Position numbers and translations under genes: made by a program. From Fratercula arctica (taxonomy: Eukaryota; Chordata; Aves; Charadriiformes; Alcidae), in the NCBI GenBank assembly GCA_947846985.1, contig CANTUZ010000005.1:11464001-11528000 (forward strand): a stretch of 64,000 bases of DNA, read 5' to 3'. This document shows positions 25,701 through 40,700 of this stretch, piece after piece; position 1 is the first letter of the stretch; each line of letters begins with the position of its first letter. Below the pieces are notes generated by a model that saw only the letters and a program-made list of their open reading frames with translations, was not told the DNA's origin and did no database searches.

Positions 25701-28700
25701 ACTACTGCAGCCATGAATATTAGGCTGTTTCTAACAAAATCTACCAAACGGACAGGCCTGCAAGGAGACTGCAGTTCCTTAGGCTGTGGCTCCAAACGCA
25801 CCACAGCCAGACCACTGACCGCATGGTCCAGGCTTCCTTGCCAAAACTCATGCCTGGGGACTGGAAAAGAAGAAAGGAGGGGGTGCGTGAGTGGCAGACA
25901 GGTTAAGTAGGTACTCTAGTTCTCTGTTCCTGGAAAAAAGTCTGTGAAGACTTCACAGATCTACAGTAATATTTTCTACCCTAAACCAAATTTCTTGTAG
26001 TGATTTTGATTTTAGTTTTATAGTCAATATAAGATCCCACAGCCTCTCTGGTGGCAAAGCCAGCAAGGGCCATCCTGGTATGGCCAGGGACCTGATACTC
26101 TGCTTCAGAAGCCAGGACGTTTTTTTTTTTTTTTTCCCTAGAGGATCCATGATCTCATATCTGACACTCCACAGAGCCCAAATATTAAGTCCCACACTTC
26201 TCAGGGAAATTCTTTTTCGACTGCCAGCACACCAAGTCTTGCTAACAGAAAGGTTTTAAAATATCAGAAAGTCAGCATGAAGAAAGGAAAAAAATATAAA
26301 AGCAGTGGTATTCATGATACTTTAAAATAATTTTAAAGCATTTTCTATCAAGCTTAAAAGCAACTATAATGCATTTTTGGGGGTGTTTTCAAAAATTATA
26401 ATGGATAAAAATACTCTTGCTAATAAAAAAATTTCAAGTTCAGGAACTTGGGAACATGTCCAGCCCCTCAGAGCTTCCCTTATCTTTTGAGAGTTATCCC
26501 ATAATTAACTTAATATCTAGGCAGATACAAAATACATATGCTAAAATGAAAAAGGCCATTCAAGGGAAAAATTTCTGTACTGCTTGGTTTTGTTTAATAT
26601 AAAAAGACTTTTCCATGTTTTTCAATATCTGCACAACTTCTGAGGTAACAACAGCAATGTAAACTTAATTACAGCAATGCTGCCCTAAGTGGTACATTAA
26701 ATTATAAGCCAATACTAGAAGTGAGATTACTTGCTGCTACAGGAAAACTAAGTTCCTTTGTATTGTTTAAGATCACAGAAGACAAAATTTTTCTCCCCAA
26801 ATTCTGCACCTCTGAATATGCTGAGCAACTTTTAGGCTACATACAACTTATTACCCATAAGCTCCTGGGTAAAAGGAAGCATTCAAAGTCTGCTGAAGCA
26901 GAAAGTTTACCTTGAACTAGTTAAACGCTGGAGCAATCAGTTAAACAATAAGGCTAGGCTTAAAGTACAAGTAGTTGCATTTCAGGAAAAGTATCCTTGA
27001 GCCTGAACTACACCTTGCAATTCATCAGGCTGGTTGACTGCTGTTCTCCACCCATTGGAGGAAAATGTGTCAACATTAAAGCAGTCAAAACAAGAAAACT
27101 GCATGTTTACACATACTTTAAAAAATGTTATTAAAAGGAAATGTTCTTGTAATGAATGTGAGTTCACATTCTGTGTAAAAGCAAATGGGATTCCAATTTA
27201 ATCTAGAGACAGAACATTGCTGATTGCTCTCGTCTCCTAATCAACAACCACCAACACAGTGTTGCTACTCACCAGTGGGGAGGGCAGGAAGCAAGTGGAC
27301 TTGAGGACTGATTAGATATCATTTTAGAGAGAAATTTTAGTAAGGACCTATTACTGGAGGAATATCTCTACTAGTTCTCCTTCCAGAATTGGATATGTGG
27401 GTAGTCAAGAGGAGATGAATTTGCAACAACCTCAGTACTGCACCTTTCAGATGCCTTGCAGAGGGATCCAGATAGATTGGAACACTGGGTGATGACTGAT
27501 GGGATGAAAATTAACCAGTCCAAATGCTGAATTCTGCACCTAAGATGGAGTAACGCCAGGCACAAGTATAAATGGGAAGAGGAGTGGCTGGAGAGGTGCC
27601 CTGCAGAAAGGGATCTGGGGGTCCTGGTCCACATCAGGCTCAGTACGAGTCAGCAGTGTGACCTGGCAGCCAAGAGAGCAAACCGCATCCTGGGGTACAT
27701 CAAACCCAGCATCACCAGCCGGTCAAAAGAGCCCATTGTCCCACTGTATTCAGTGCTGGGGTGGCCTCACCTTGAGTGCTGTGTGCAGTGCTGGGCCTCA
27801 CCATTTAAGAAGGATGGGAAGGTCCTTGAGTGTGTCCAGAGGAGAACAACAAAGCTGGTGAAAGGTCTGGAAGGAATGTCCTGTGAGGAGTGGCTAAGGA
27901 CTTTGGGTTTGTCTGGTTTGGAGAAAAGGAGGCTGAGGGGCGACCTCATTGCTCCCTACAGCTTCCTGAGGAGGGGAAGTGGAGAGGGAGGTGCTGCGCT
28001 CTTCTCCCTGTATCCAGCGATAGGACATGTGGGAATGGTTCAGAACTGTGCCAGCAGAGGTTTAGACTGGACGTTAGGAAGCATTTCTTTACCAAGAGGG
28101 TGGCCAAACACTGGAACAGGTGTCCTAGAGAGGTGGTCAATGCCCCAAGCCCGTCAGTATTTAACAGGCATTTGGACAATGCCCTTAATGACATGCTTTA
28201 AATTTTGGTCAGCCCTGAATTGGTCAGGCAGTTCAACGAGAGGATCATTCTAGGTCCCTTCCAACTGAAATATTCTATTTTATTCAAATGCCATTCAATC
28301 ACAAAGTAGAAATATCATGGCAGGACGAGAATCCACCAGAGCAGCCTCTTCAGCACCTGCCACCATCAGAAACCCGCAGAGAATGGGAGGGATGAGGCGT
28401 GCAAGAGCAGTACTGCCCTGCAAGGCGTGTGACCTCTGCCCTTGTACAACCCCCTGTGTCTTCTCTAAACCTCACCCTGCTTATGCACAAGGACTTCAGT
28501 AACATCCTCACCCATTTAATCGTCTAAGTGTAATAAATTCCAATTGCAGGAGAGAGGGTTTGACCCCAAAATCTACATACATTCCTTTAGAGAACCTGTC
28601 AGCTCTTACACAGCTTAGCTTTGGTCAACAGCACACAGATCTCTGTCTGCCTGATGCTGCTCATGTACCCTAGAAACTCAGCGTACACATAATAGGTTTT

Positions 28701-31700
28701 ATACTTTGCTCGTGCAACTTACTACCCTTGAGGCTACCAGTGTACGTGAAGTCCCACACACACAGGCAATTTTGTAGTGCTGGTGCACTACCAAACAGGC
28801 GACTGCTCACAATTCAGGCAGGTTTATAGCAGTAGCTTTGAATGGAAAGGAATCTTAAAGAGTTACCTTACATGGTGAATTTCAGAAAGCAACCACGAAA
28901 ACACTTAAAAATAGCCCAAGTGTTTGTGATTTACTAAGACTATTGACCTGTCAATGACATGTTGCTAAAGCTTTGCAGCAGGTTGATCAGGGTGGTTAAC
29001 GTGGGGAGAGAAAGCTGCCTTCTGTATTTCCCTGTGCTATTGTTTATAACACCGCAGCCAACCAACTAGTAAGCCTCAGTAGTATTTTCATAAAACAAAG
29101 GAAATATACTCTCTACCTCCAAAAAGCATACAATGCTTCCCCTTTGTTGTTTCATATCCTTAATGATTTTCCTGATCTTATTTTGCTTTGAGGATGACTT
29201 ATTTACTTCTGGTACCACCTGCTACATATATTTAACCTCTGAGATAAACAGCATTTGAGTAATACATTACTGTATGTAGGAAACACCCAAGCCCTGCTTA
29301 CTGCTGGTAATTAGAGTCATGTCACTGAAGGGAAGTAGTTGGTCCAAGCTCTGCAGGCAGCAAAGCCTATTGATTGCAACATCTTCATAGTTCTTATGAC
29401 GTACTGTGTGGATTCACTCATGCAAAGCTCAGACGAACACAGTTTTCTGAAGGTCAATCCAACTTTAAACAGAAAACAGGAATAACCCAAGCCCAGCCTG
29501 TAATATAATATTTGTTAATTCATAATTTACCTACGTGAATTTTGGCAGCTGATTAAAGATAGAAGGTAGTTTTGATTATTACTGGCAACTTGTATGTAGT
29601 GTCATATAGAAGTTAATTCTTAATAACTTGTAATGACTGTATGTCTTTAAAAGAAACAATATGCTTCCATAGCCTTCCTTTCAAGTGCTCCTTTCAGGAC
29701 TGAGGCCTAATAACAGGTTTCTATAATAAGACAGCATGACTTCTTAGCCACCATTTTCAATAAATATGCCACCATAACTAATACTGTTCCAATGAAAACT
29801 CAACAGATGTAAGGAATCGTTATGACTGATAACAATCTCAGTACCCATTTGAAATTAAAATGACATAACTATTTAAAGGATGGGAGGGTGTTGATATTTA
29901 TAATTCATATCTCATGAAATTTTACAAAACTTAAAAGGCTTCTGGTTTTCTGCTGGGAAAAAGCAGAAACACTGAGAGCGACACGCAATCTTAAAAGTTA
30001 AAACATGGGGACAACAATTTAACCATGGAAGGGCACTGAGAGATTGCTTGTTATTAAATCAAGGCTGCAGCTGGTGTTCCCTGAATATTTAATACTCGGA
30101 ATAAAAACAGCAGTAAGAAATCTGCATCTTGGAAAAATTTTTGCTTAAGAAATAACAAAAGGTAAGCCAAAACGTGGTCTATGCAACTCGAAGAGGAACA
30201 GAACTTAAGTTGCCAAAGAGAGGTAAAGCTAAAGCAACAGGGGTATCACAGGACTGAATTAACCTCACAGTCCATGAATAGCATGGAGAGCAAAACTCTT
30301 GCACATCCATTAACACTTCACCAGCACATCACCAATGCAAGTAACGGTCCTGGATATAAGTCCAAAGGGCCACTGAGTCCATCCCCTGTCCCCAGGGGAT
30401 TCACTTTACTTGTGTAAAGTAACTGCACGTTGGCATAACCTTCTCCAAAAGGTATCCGTGCTGCAGACTGTAGACCCCGCTTCTTACTATTCAAGGGTCC
30501 CCTATCCCCATCCCCAAGTATGACCTGAATCTCCATTCCCTGGTGACCTGTGTTGACAGTGGGTATGGTGGACAGGTACCCTCCCCTTCTCCACAACAGC
30601 CTTGTGCAGGCACCGTGCGTGACTGACCCTGTCTAACCCCTTCACTCCCTCTTAGTTACCCTTGTAGCAAGGACAGCACCAACAACGTCACTTGTACTCA
30701 CTGGCAACCCTAGAAAGGAAACTCGGGGTTTTTGCCCCCCCTTTTTTTTTATTATTTTTTAAAATCTACTTAATACCTGTGCCATTGAAATATCTACAGT
30801 AATCCATCATCACTTGGGGTTCATTTGGATCAGCTTCCTATTACTGCATCTGCCAGACAGGGGAGGAAAGTAAAAGTTTGCCTGTTCGTTATCAGACCTG
30901 CTATTTAAAAATTCTCAAATATGCTGCGACAGACGCACCATATTTACATATATGTAATGCAGACAGTGTACAAGAGGACCTGAACCCATACAAGCCTATG
31001 GAGCAGCATACTAGGCATCAAGACATTCATGCATGTAGATATACCAAAGAATACATGTAGTCCTACCTAACCAGCCAAATATTCACCAGATGAGATGAAC
31101 GTATATTTACTGTGCTGGTCACAGAAAAAGATTTTTTGGCCTCAGCTATGCTGCATTCTGTGCCATTACCTCTGGAGAGAGCATTTTCAATTAAAGTAAA
31201 TTCAGCCTGCGTGAAATCAAGTCACAACAAGCTATTGCTACACCATTTTAATACAACGGCAAACTAATAAATAGCTGTGAGTACAATTTAAACAAAATGC
31301 AGCTGAATTAAAATATCCAAAAACAATTGCTCAGAAAATATTTTAAAATCCCAGTGAAATTAATGCTCACAGATTTTCCATATGATTAGGAGCCTAGTTC
31401 TCATATTCTAAAGGGTTGTTCACATAGTTTTTTGGGTTTGTTTTTATTCTCTTTGCAGTGTCACAATAGCTCTCCAAAAGAGCAACAGGCCCTGATATTT
31501 TGGAAACCATTACATAGCTTAAAACCCATCACATGCTGCTGTACCTCCTAGGTCATAAAAAGTAAGAAGTAAATCCAGGCAAAGGAATTATTTTGAAGCC
31601 GAAGGGAATTAGGGGATTACCGCAGTAAGGCACCTGCTGGGCTTGCAGTGTCCTTGAAGGGCTGTTTAGCCTATATTTTCCTGGGGACTGAGAAGAAGGG

Positions 31701-34700
31701 AGGCTTTTCAACACAGCTCTATTTCAACCGAGGAACATGCCTTGGAGATGGTACTCATTTTGCCAAACAGCACTTCCCTGATGTGTCAGGCAGCAGAGCC
31801 ACCAGCTCCAGAAGCACCTGCACTGGGTCATGGCAATCGCCTTCAATACTTCTAGAAACTTTATGTTTCCAGTTTTATTTCCACACCAACCCTATTCAAT
31901 ACTGCAGTGTCTCCCAGACTGCTGCTACGTAACCTGTGTGTGAAGGAAAGGGAACCTTTAACCTGCCCTGAAAAGCTGAAAAATATCCAACCTTCTTCAA
32001 TTAAAATCCTTCTAAAACAAGGGGAGTTAGAAGCTAATGTCATCTTAATTTCCACAGCCCATTGTAACATCAGCATAAGTAATAAGAGCTGAGTATCTCT
32101 GATTCAAGTGCTATCTAATTGCTTTCATTCAGAGTATGCACGTTTCTTCTCTGTGAAGTTTGCTGTTACGAAGAACTCTATTCTAGCAATTAATGTGCAG
32201 AAGGAAGTTTAAGGTAGAAATAAGTAAACAAACAACAATAAAATCTGTTTGTATCACCAAGTGTCCATACTATTCTAAGACATGTCCTCTAGTTAAAATA
32301 ACCATTATTGTACAGGTTCTCCCCTGCGGTCCAGACAGATATTCTTATAAAAAGAAACACAAACACCACTCAAGAGCAACTAACTGATCCCGTAACACCC
32401 AGTTGGCTGGACAATGTGAAGCTTGCTCTCTGCTAGGCATGTCTACAGTATTATCCAACAACAGAACATTTAAAATAAGCAGCAATGCAAAATTTTCAGA
32501 ACAGAAGCAAAAATTTTGTTAACTATTTCCTTTGTTCTTCAGCTTTATACCTGAACTATTTTTAACAACGACTTTCCTCTTACAAGCATGCAGAATTAAC
32601 AACAGTGAACAAAGTAAAGTTTGATCCAAATGTGAAATACAACCTATACAACAGATCTGCCAGCAGCGCCTTCCATCCAAGCCATTTCTCAAGCAGCTTT
32701 AGCGCAATTTTGGATTTTACAGGAAAAATCTGTTAATAGAGTACCTGTCTAGAAGGAAGAGCAGGGGAAGCTGAACTGACAGATGATGGAGAAGAGGCAG
32801 CAGCTGAATCACGAGGTGGAGGGCAAGAGGGAGTTGGGGGCTGAGAATGGGAAAAGCCTTTAGTAGGTAGCTTATTCTGTGTAAAGCAGAAACAGGAGAG
32901 TTATTCGAGAGACAGTGACAGTAGCACATGTTAAGAGAAAAATTTCACAGTCATGCATCAAAAAATATGGAAAGATAATAACTTCAGTTCTGGTCTTTTC
33001 TCTATTTCTGTACAGTAAGGAGCCATGGAAATCACCATGGTAAAACCTCCACAGCAAATGATATTATTTTACTCAGTTTTCTTATTAAAAATATTTACAG
33101 CAGACAGTAAGGTAAGACAGTGTTGGAAGAAAGCATAACGAAACGTAAGAAATTCCATATCGCATTAAGAGCTACTCCTTGCCAATTCATCAGAAACTGT
33201 GAGCTACCAGTGTATACTTAAGCACAAGACATGGTTTATTCTAACACATTTGTCTTACGCGAAAGTACTCTGACTAGCTTTCTGATTTAGGTTGTGTTTT
33301 ACCTCAATTAAATTATGCAATAACATTTAAACAAAACTTTTCACCAGTTTCAGTGGAACCCACGTTACTGTTTAGATCCACCCAGGATGAAAGGAAAGTT
33401 AAAACCAGAACCACTGCAATTCCCCCCCTGCCATGAATTCTGATATGTCTTCTAACTCAGCACTTCTTCAGGTGCAAAACCTAATATTCACCTTTGGAAA
33501 CTCCATGTATCCAAACATTGAGGCAAGATGTGCTGCTTTCTCTTTAATGTTCTTTTTATGGAATTCCCTATTCGCTATGGTCTGAGCTCTTTTCTGCAGT
33601 AAGAGCCAGGGAAGGAAAGCCAAGAAAAGAAAGAAAGAGAGATTTCAGTTAATGTCACATACATCATCAGAATACAGCAAGTTTGTAGAAAGACTTTTTA
33701 TTGTCTTAATGTAACCTAAAGTCAACAGAGAAAAAGCCAGCATGTCCAGGGAAAACACAGTATAGAGATTAGCATAGGCAGTTAAGAGACAGAAAGGAAA
33801 AGAAATTGCTTGTCACCTGTTTCATTTTTTCCTCCAGGTGCTGAAGACGCTCAAGCACTCCAGAAAGTACAAATGCAGCAGAACAGGCAGATGCGAGATT
33901 TTCAGAGGTTTCTGACAGACTGGGCTGGTTATCTGGTTTTTGTATAGTCTTTGCTCTCCTGGCCATATGATCAGAACCATTTAAAGACTGTTTGGGTTCC
34001 CTGACCTCGTGTTCACTCCTAGCTACCACCTGAAACTGGGAAACACTCGAAGTGAAAAAAAATCTGCTTTCTGCACTACCATGCAGTATATGCAGCTTTT
34101 AAGGATGCTTCCGAAAGCGCAGCAGTCATGCACATAACTAGAAATAAAATGTTCTCACATCACTCATTGCACGCTATCTACTGCATCTCTGATGCTCGTG
34201 TCCATGCACTGAAAAACTCAGTCCTACATAACTTATGCAGGTCTTGACATCCTTCTGTAGGTTTGTGTCAGTTTTTATGAATAACCCCAGATAGCATCAG
34301 TGCAGAAGAACACAACACGACATCTCCTTCTAGGATTTTTAGCAAAGGTTTTGGTTTGGGGTTTTTTTTTAGCAACACATCTACCTGAAACTAAACTTAC
34401 AATCAAATTGTAAGAATATCAACAGTAGTTCTTGGTATAACTCTAGATCTAGTCTGACCCATGTCAAGCTATAATATATTTCAGATTTAAGGCATTCTCT
34501 AAGGAGTTCAGAATAGGCTCCTGAATTTGAATCTGTACATAAAATAGGTTTTGTAAATGAAACATTTGAACCAGTCCAGCTTTATCAAATTCAGTCTCAA
34601 AAATGACCTTCCAAGCTAGTCTTTTCATGACAGCTTCCTACTTCAACCTATTTATCCAATTCAAATAAATACACAAGCTCTCCAAATTTCTCAGAAATCA

Positions 34701-37700
34701 AATTGAAAATCCTAATGCCAACCAACTTCAGTACGCTCCTGATGTTTCAGGATAGCACACCTTAAAACAACTGTTCTTAACCGGTTTATGAATCTGCATT
34801 TTTCATCAAGCTGATCTGCAGATTTTCACATGTGATGCAGATCTCACTTCACTGCAGAGTACTCTTGAAATGCCACAACAGGATATTTACTCCCATTTAA
34901 AACTCTAATGTAAAGTCAATGTCAGTATTATTTGATATGAGATTGCTTTCATTGGAAGTACTACGAGAAAAATTTAGACAACATACGCAAAAATTTTGCC
35001 CCATGTATATGATGTTGCAAAAGAGTTTTCAGCAGAAATTCTTATCAAAAGTTCTGCTTAATGAAATAAAACACCCTGGGCATTGATACCAGGTTTTCAG
35101 TGCTCAAGCTTTTGTCTTGCACGTTTTTTCCAGGTTTCTCGGGGTGGAAAACTCTCTTTTCCTTATCGTTACAACAGCCCAAAGCATCAAGTACATGCAC
35201 AGACAAATTTTAAGGTACTGGTGTAGTTTTCATGCATGTTAAATGTAGCTATATAATTATATTTATACAATTTGGAGTCAAGATGTGATAATACAGAAAT
35301 CAACACCTATGCTTTTAGGGTTTTTTCCACACAGTTACTAATTCTTTCAAATAGTTTTTTCATTTGGTCAAGCAGGTGTAAAACAGCCTTAAGCTTTAAT
35401 ATGTTTTTCACAGTTCTCGGCTAAATATATCTAGTAACTGTGCAGATTACATCCAAATATTGTGTTACATATTCTGTAGTTACACAATAACATTGAGTTC
35501 CCAGAAGTACAAGAAATGGTGTGTCTGTCAGGTGTTACCCATATGAGCTCCTACCTGCCTTTTTGGTTGAGGTGGAAGAAGACTTGGATCCTTAGGTTTA
35601 ACAAAGCGAGGATTAACAGGAGGGTCAGAAGAGAGCAGGGCTGGTCTATCTATTATCTCCTTGTAAAGCGTTTTTAAAATTATGAAGGCAGAGTGGAAAA
35701 GAAAAGGAAGACAGTAAATAGGATTCAAAGATCTTGTAAGGCAGAAAGCTGCTTTTAAAGACATGTTACTGTGGAGCTTAACATGTTTTGCAGATTTTTG
35801 TCACCTACCCATTTTATAAACCCCTTCTACCATCAAAGATATACTTAAATTCAGCACATTCAGTATTCTTTAGAAGAGATTATGATCAAAAGGTAATGTG
35901 TTGAGGCTTCCTTCAACATGGACAAGCAAACCTCTGCACACATATTGCACACAGAAAGCTCAGGGCATTGACAAGTAGCCAGGCAGAGTGCAAACAGCAG
36001 TGGTTCACAGACTGAGAAAGTCACTTGACATCTATAAGGCCTACATTTCCGGAGGACTAAATATGTAAATAAACAAATGGATAAAAGCACAAAGAATTAA
36101 GCAAGCCACCACCCTTTACAAAACCTCAACACCTTGCTCATCCTTCCTTCTAGATCTTTTAAGGGGAGATCCAAATTTAGCTGACTCAAATCATCTCACT
36201 GGCTGAAGTGTGATTTTGAGCTTATCTTCCCTATCTTGACAGCATGGGATTATTTTTAAAACACCACTAGTCACACTAACAACAAACCATGAAAATGCTG
36301 TGGAACGTACAAGTATATTCCATCATGCCTACTTTATGAACAGAAATGACAGCCAGACACATCTTGCAAAAGATTAGGTTCCCTTCTTCTGCTTTCTAAA
36401 CTTTCCATACAGAAATATTCCACTGGTTATACAGTGCCCTTTATTCATAGAATACAGGGGGAAAAAGAAAGTCCTTCTGCAATACCATATGCAAACAGTT
36501 TAGACTTCCACACAAAGCAAAAATTCTACAGACTGGCTTACAAGAGATGTCTAGACATTGCAATTCCACTACACTTTATTAATATAATAGATAGATTTAA
36601 TTTGTATGAAGTATAGAAAAAGACAACCCACTTCAAACACATAACAGATCCCTTTTTTCCCTTGAAAATCTGCATCAAGTTCCCAATGAGGGACTACAGT
36701 TTAATTTCAGATATTACTTTTATGTTCATCTATGGCCTACCTGCCTCCGAAAACCTGTATTTGGAGCATTCTCTTCAAACTTTGCCAACAGTTGAGTTGC
36801 CATTGATTTAACTTTGTTCTGGTTCATTCCTTCTCTGCCATCACTCTGTTCTTTCCCAGCATTTGTCCCTTGGCTTGAAAAGCCTGAAGCCTGCAAGGAA
36901 ACAACAAACTATATTTTTCTCAAGTTTATCTACGACACTCATGAAGAGAGAGAAAGAGATAAAATCCTTATCAGCAAAGGGTGAAAGGAAATACAGTCTA
37001 CAATATATTAAAAATGACACTGTTTTGCATGCAAAAGTCACAAAAAAAGTATTTTCTTTGGTCCCAGAGTACAGTAAGAAGTGAACATTAATTGGTACTG
37101 GTGATGATAAAGCAGGTAACTCATCACAAAGGTAACTCATCAGAGAGGGGCTAGGAAACAAGCTGCAATGCAAACTCTTCAAACAAAAATTTGTTTAAAT
37201 AATTGAGTTGGGAAAAGGGAAAGAAAACCCCAAATAATATCTTAAGTGTTCTTGGGTCAGAAAGAACACTGTTCAAGTTAGGTAATGCTCTCCTCTCTAC
37301 CAAATGATTTAAATAAATTTATCTCTTCTTCAGTGCACACCACAGTAAATTCAAGGTTTTAAGGGCAGAGGCTTTTTGTTCCCACCAAGCACAAGAGGCC
37401 AAGCCCTGGCTCCCCAACTCCCGGTGTTCCCTCAGCTCGGGTGCTCATCAAGGAACTGGGTATGCGTGGACGCCACTGAACACCAACCTCCTCAAAGACA
37501 CCAAAAAGACCTTTTCGACGTCTTTTGTTAGTCTCATTTTCTTCTGTTTTCCCTTCAACCTGAAATGGTAAAGCCAAAACAAGTTCTATGGATTACTGCA
37601 GCAGTTACCAGATGTACCCAAGCAGTTCCTCCCAGGATACTAACTTTCACAACCAGGCAAGCATGGTCTGCCCTGTGTTAAGGCAAACACAAGTGAGCAG

Positions 37701-40700
37701 AGCCAGTGTGCAGTGGTCCTCATGGCACTGGCATGCCTCGTTAGGCCCCCCCAGCTCAGCAGGATCATTCCTCACGTAAGGAGCTTGGTGGCCCTCGTGG
37801 CAGTTATCATGTATGTAAAAGCTGTCCTGTAGCCCCTGACTGGGAGCTCTCACTGGACTCCGATGGGTGAAAAAATACATGCTTGTACACTTTGTCGAAC
37901 ATAGGCCCTACAACATTGGTGTTCACCTTTTCCTCTTTCAGTACTGAATAGTTTACAGCTCATAAAGCACTAGCACATCCTTGAAGAAAAAGCCATTACA
38001 GCATCAATTATTCTGTGAATTTTAATCTAGACTACACTGGTTTCCAGATAAGTAACCCCTCACTCTTTCACTATAGCCTCCATATCTTTTTTAACCTGGA
38101 TATCTGCACGCAGATCATGTGTTCCCAGTGCAGACATAGCTCCTTTTTTGGAGCAATTACTGTCTGCCTTAGAGGTCCGTCTCCCTTGTAGGGTCCCCTT
38201 CCCTGACTATGTCTTTACATAACAGTACTTAGGCAACCAAATTGCCTATTTTGTGCTCAAGCTATGCACATATTTAATTATTTTACTGAACTAGAGATTA
38301 CACAAATAATAAATGATACTCCATACCCAGTCCGCACAAATTTGCAAAATAGTCAATGCTTAAAAAATTGTGTCAGTTATTAAATTCGGTCTTGAAGATT
38401 TGGTACAATGGATTTCTTTTTTGTCTGATAAATGTCATGCTAGGTTATACTTTATGAACAATAAACTACATTCCACTTATTTGCATTTGCCAATGCTGTA
38501 ACTTAGTGATTGCTCAGCCAACTTTAAAAAAAGAAACAAGAATAAAGAGAGAAAGATCAAAGAATACAGGCTTCCTTTTTACATATACACTGTTTGTAAT
38601 AAATCATTATGCAGTGAATAGAAGTAATCCCAAACAACTTCTGGGCAAACACAAAAAGAATCAGATGACAATATTTTGATTACTTTGTACGCTTTGGTAC
38701 ATTGTCTTTCAAGCAGCAGCTCTCAGTAACCTAGCTTTACTCTACCTATAGTCATTAGTTTACCAAGGAGGAGTAAACAACATTACAGCACAATGCATTC
38801 TGCATAATAATCTGTACCACATAAAAGCAGAATTTGCCTAAGTGAATGGAGAAAACAAGATGTTGCCTTTCAAAAATCTTACATAAAGGACTTTCATTAA
38901 CATATTTACAAAGAAGTGAAAGACAAAGCAATTTAATTGCCTAGCAAAACTCCAAGAAAGAGGACTGTGCCCTTTATTGTGTAAACACCTCCATTCATTT
39001 ATTAGTCTGGAGCACAGGAAATCTCAGTTCCTCTCCAGCCTGGCTGACACTCGTAGGAGAATGGAAAACATTATCCAGCCCAGCACATGCTGCCAGGACG
39101 GCTACTGCCACACCAGCTCCAGGCCCCCGCTTCCTGGGCTCTCACAACCTGCGCCCAGATAAGTGTCCCTCTTCCAGCCGAACAAAAGGGCAAACTAGAT
39201 GGTACGGAAAGTTTAGCAAGCAACACTCTCTAACCCGGCTGGCTTTTGACTCCGTGATACACGAGTGCTCTCCTACAGTCATACCCAGATAATGCTCAGC
39301 AGCGCTTTTGCAGGGGAAAGAACCATAAAACTGAAGCCGCAGCCAAACTCGTAACTCAAGCAGTTGCTTTCCAAGGAGCTTCATTTCCCAGCTAGTTTCA
39401 GGCGGTTATGGCACTCGCAAGTCTCTGTCCTAACCCAAGTACTGTGTTTCTTGCTTAGTTTCACACCCCATCCGTGACAGGGCTGCAAAGCCTCAACAAA
39501 ACAAGGTCTCGACAGTCCCGCTCCTCAAGCTGATTTGTAAAATATCACTTCCACTTCTCATTTCAAATGAGCCCCTGTAGTGTGAAACCAAAGGGGCCAT
39601 CAAGCAAATCACCTCATGCTTTCATGTAGTGCCAAGAACTATACCTCCTGTTATGACAGAAGGCTGATTTCATGACGAGAGGTTAGTCAGAGGGCTGTAC
39701 AGCTTAGTAATGGAAAGCTCTCCCCACTACTAAAAGTCTATTTACCTCTGCAAATAACTCATGGAAAAACAACAACATTGTGGTCATGAAAAAGGTTTTT
39801 CTTTTAAAGAAGTCACCCACAAGAAAAAGCAATGTTTACTTTGCCTATTTGGTTTCTTGCTACTCAGTTAGCTGGGAAACATGTCACTTGGTTTTGTGTA
39901 TACGTGGGTAGCAGGGAAAAGTTATTTCCTAACAAGGATATAGGAGGTTACTGGGCAATGGACTGTCCGCAGTTTTTGAAAATGTGTTTGTGGATGGAAA
40001 ATATTCAAGACATAAGCCAGTGTAGGAAATATCTGGAAATTCTGAAGTAATTCTTCAGGTAAAAAAAGTAAATATAAAAAAAAAAAACCAAAAAACACAT
40101 TTCTACCCAAACTGAGAAGATAAGATAGCAACAAATTTAAAAAGCAATATGTTAAAATACTGAGAAATGCAGTACATACATATACACCTGAACTTTTATT
40201 AAGGACGCTGAATTCCAAAAGAAGTAGGAAATCTGTACTTTTGCAGGCAAAAATTTAGAGTCTCTGCATAGGTATAAATGAAGCAACACAGTTAAGCATT
40301 AAAGAGGTCTGTTTAAAACAGAAAGAAAAAAAAAAAAAAAAGAAAAAACCCACCAAAAACAAAGAAAGAGATTGAGAGTCATGGTAGTAGATACAGAGTT
40401 TCTGGCTGGCCCAGGAAACTCAAAACCTGGAAAAGTTTTGCAGTGAGCTGTGTTTCAGAAAATGCAGAAGTTACATTCATTTTGGTGGGGAGTACATGCT
40501 GCTGTCTAACTTACACTGGTTAATCTGGATTTGAGACACTGGTGCCTCTGAGCCAGGCTGTGCAGACACTCCCCATTTAAATTGAAGTTAAAAGGAAGGT
40601 AGGCTTGCGTGTGAAAGCAAAGCCCCTCCTCAAGGTCTCCTTTCAGAAGGGGAACAAGTTAATGAATAGGCAGAAGGTGAAACAGTTTATTACTGAATAA

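Noticed and set aside
27753..28253. 166-codon plus-strand ORF as a possible gene
   Set aside because: It is the CR1 reverse-transcriptase remnant, reading in the right frame only for the first part and out of frame after about 28,013.
30318..30596. 92-codon minus-strand ORF in the 7.7 kb intron
   Set aside because: No similarity to MICAL2 linker sequence, no matching splice borders in phase 0; probably chance in a GC-richer patch.
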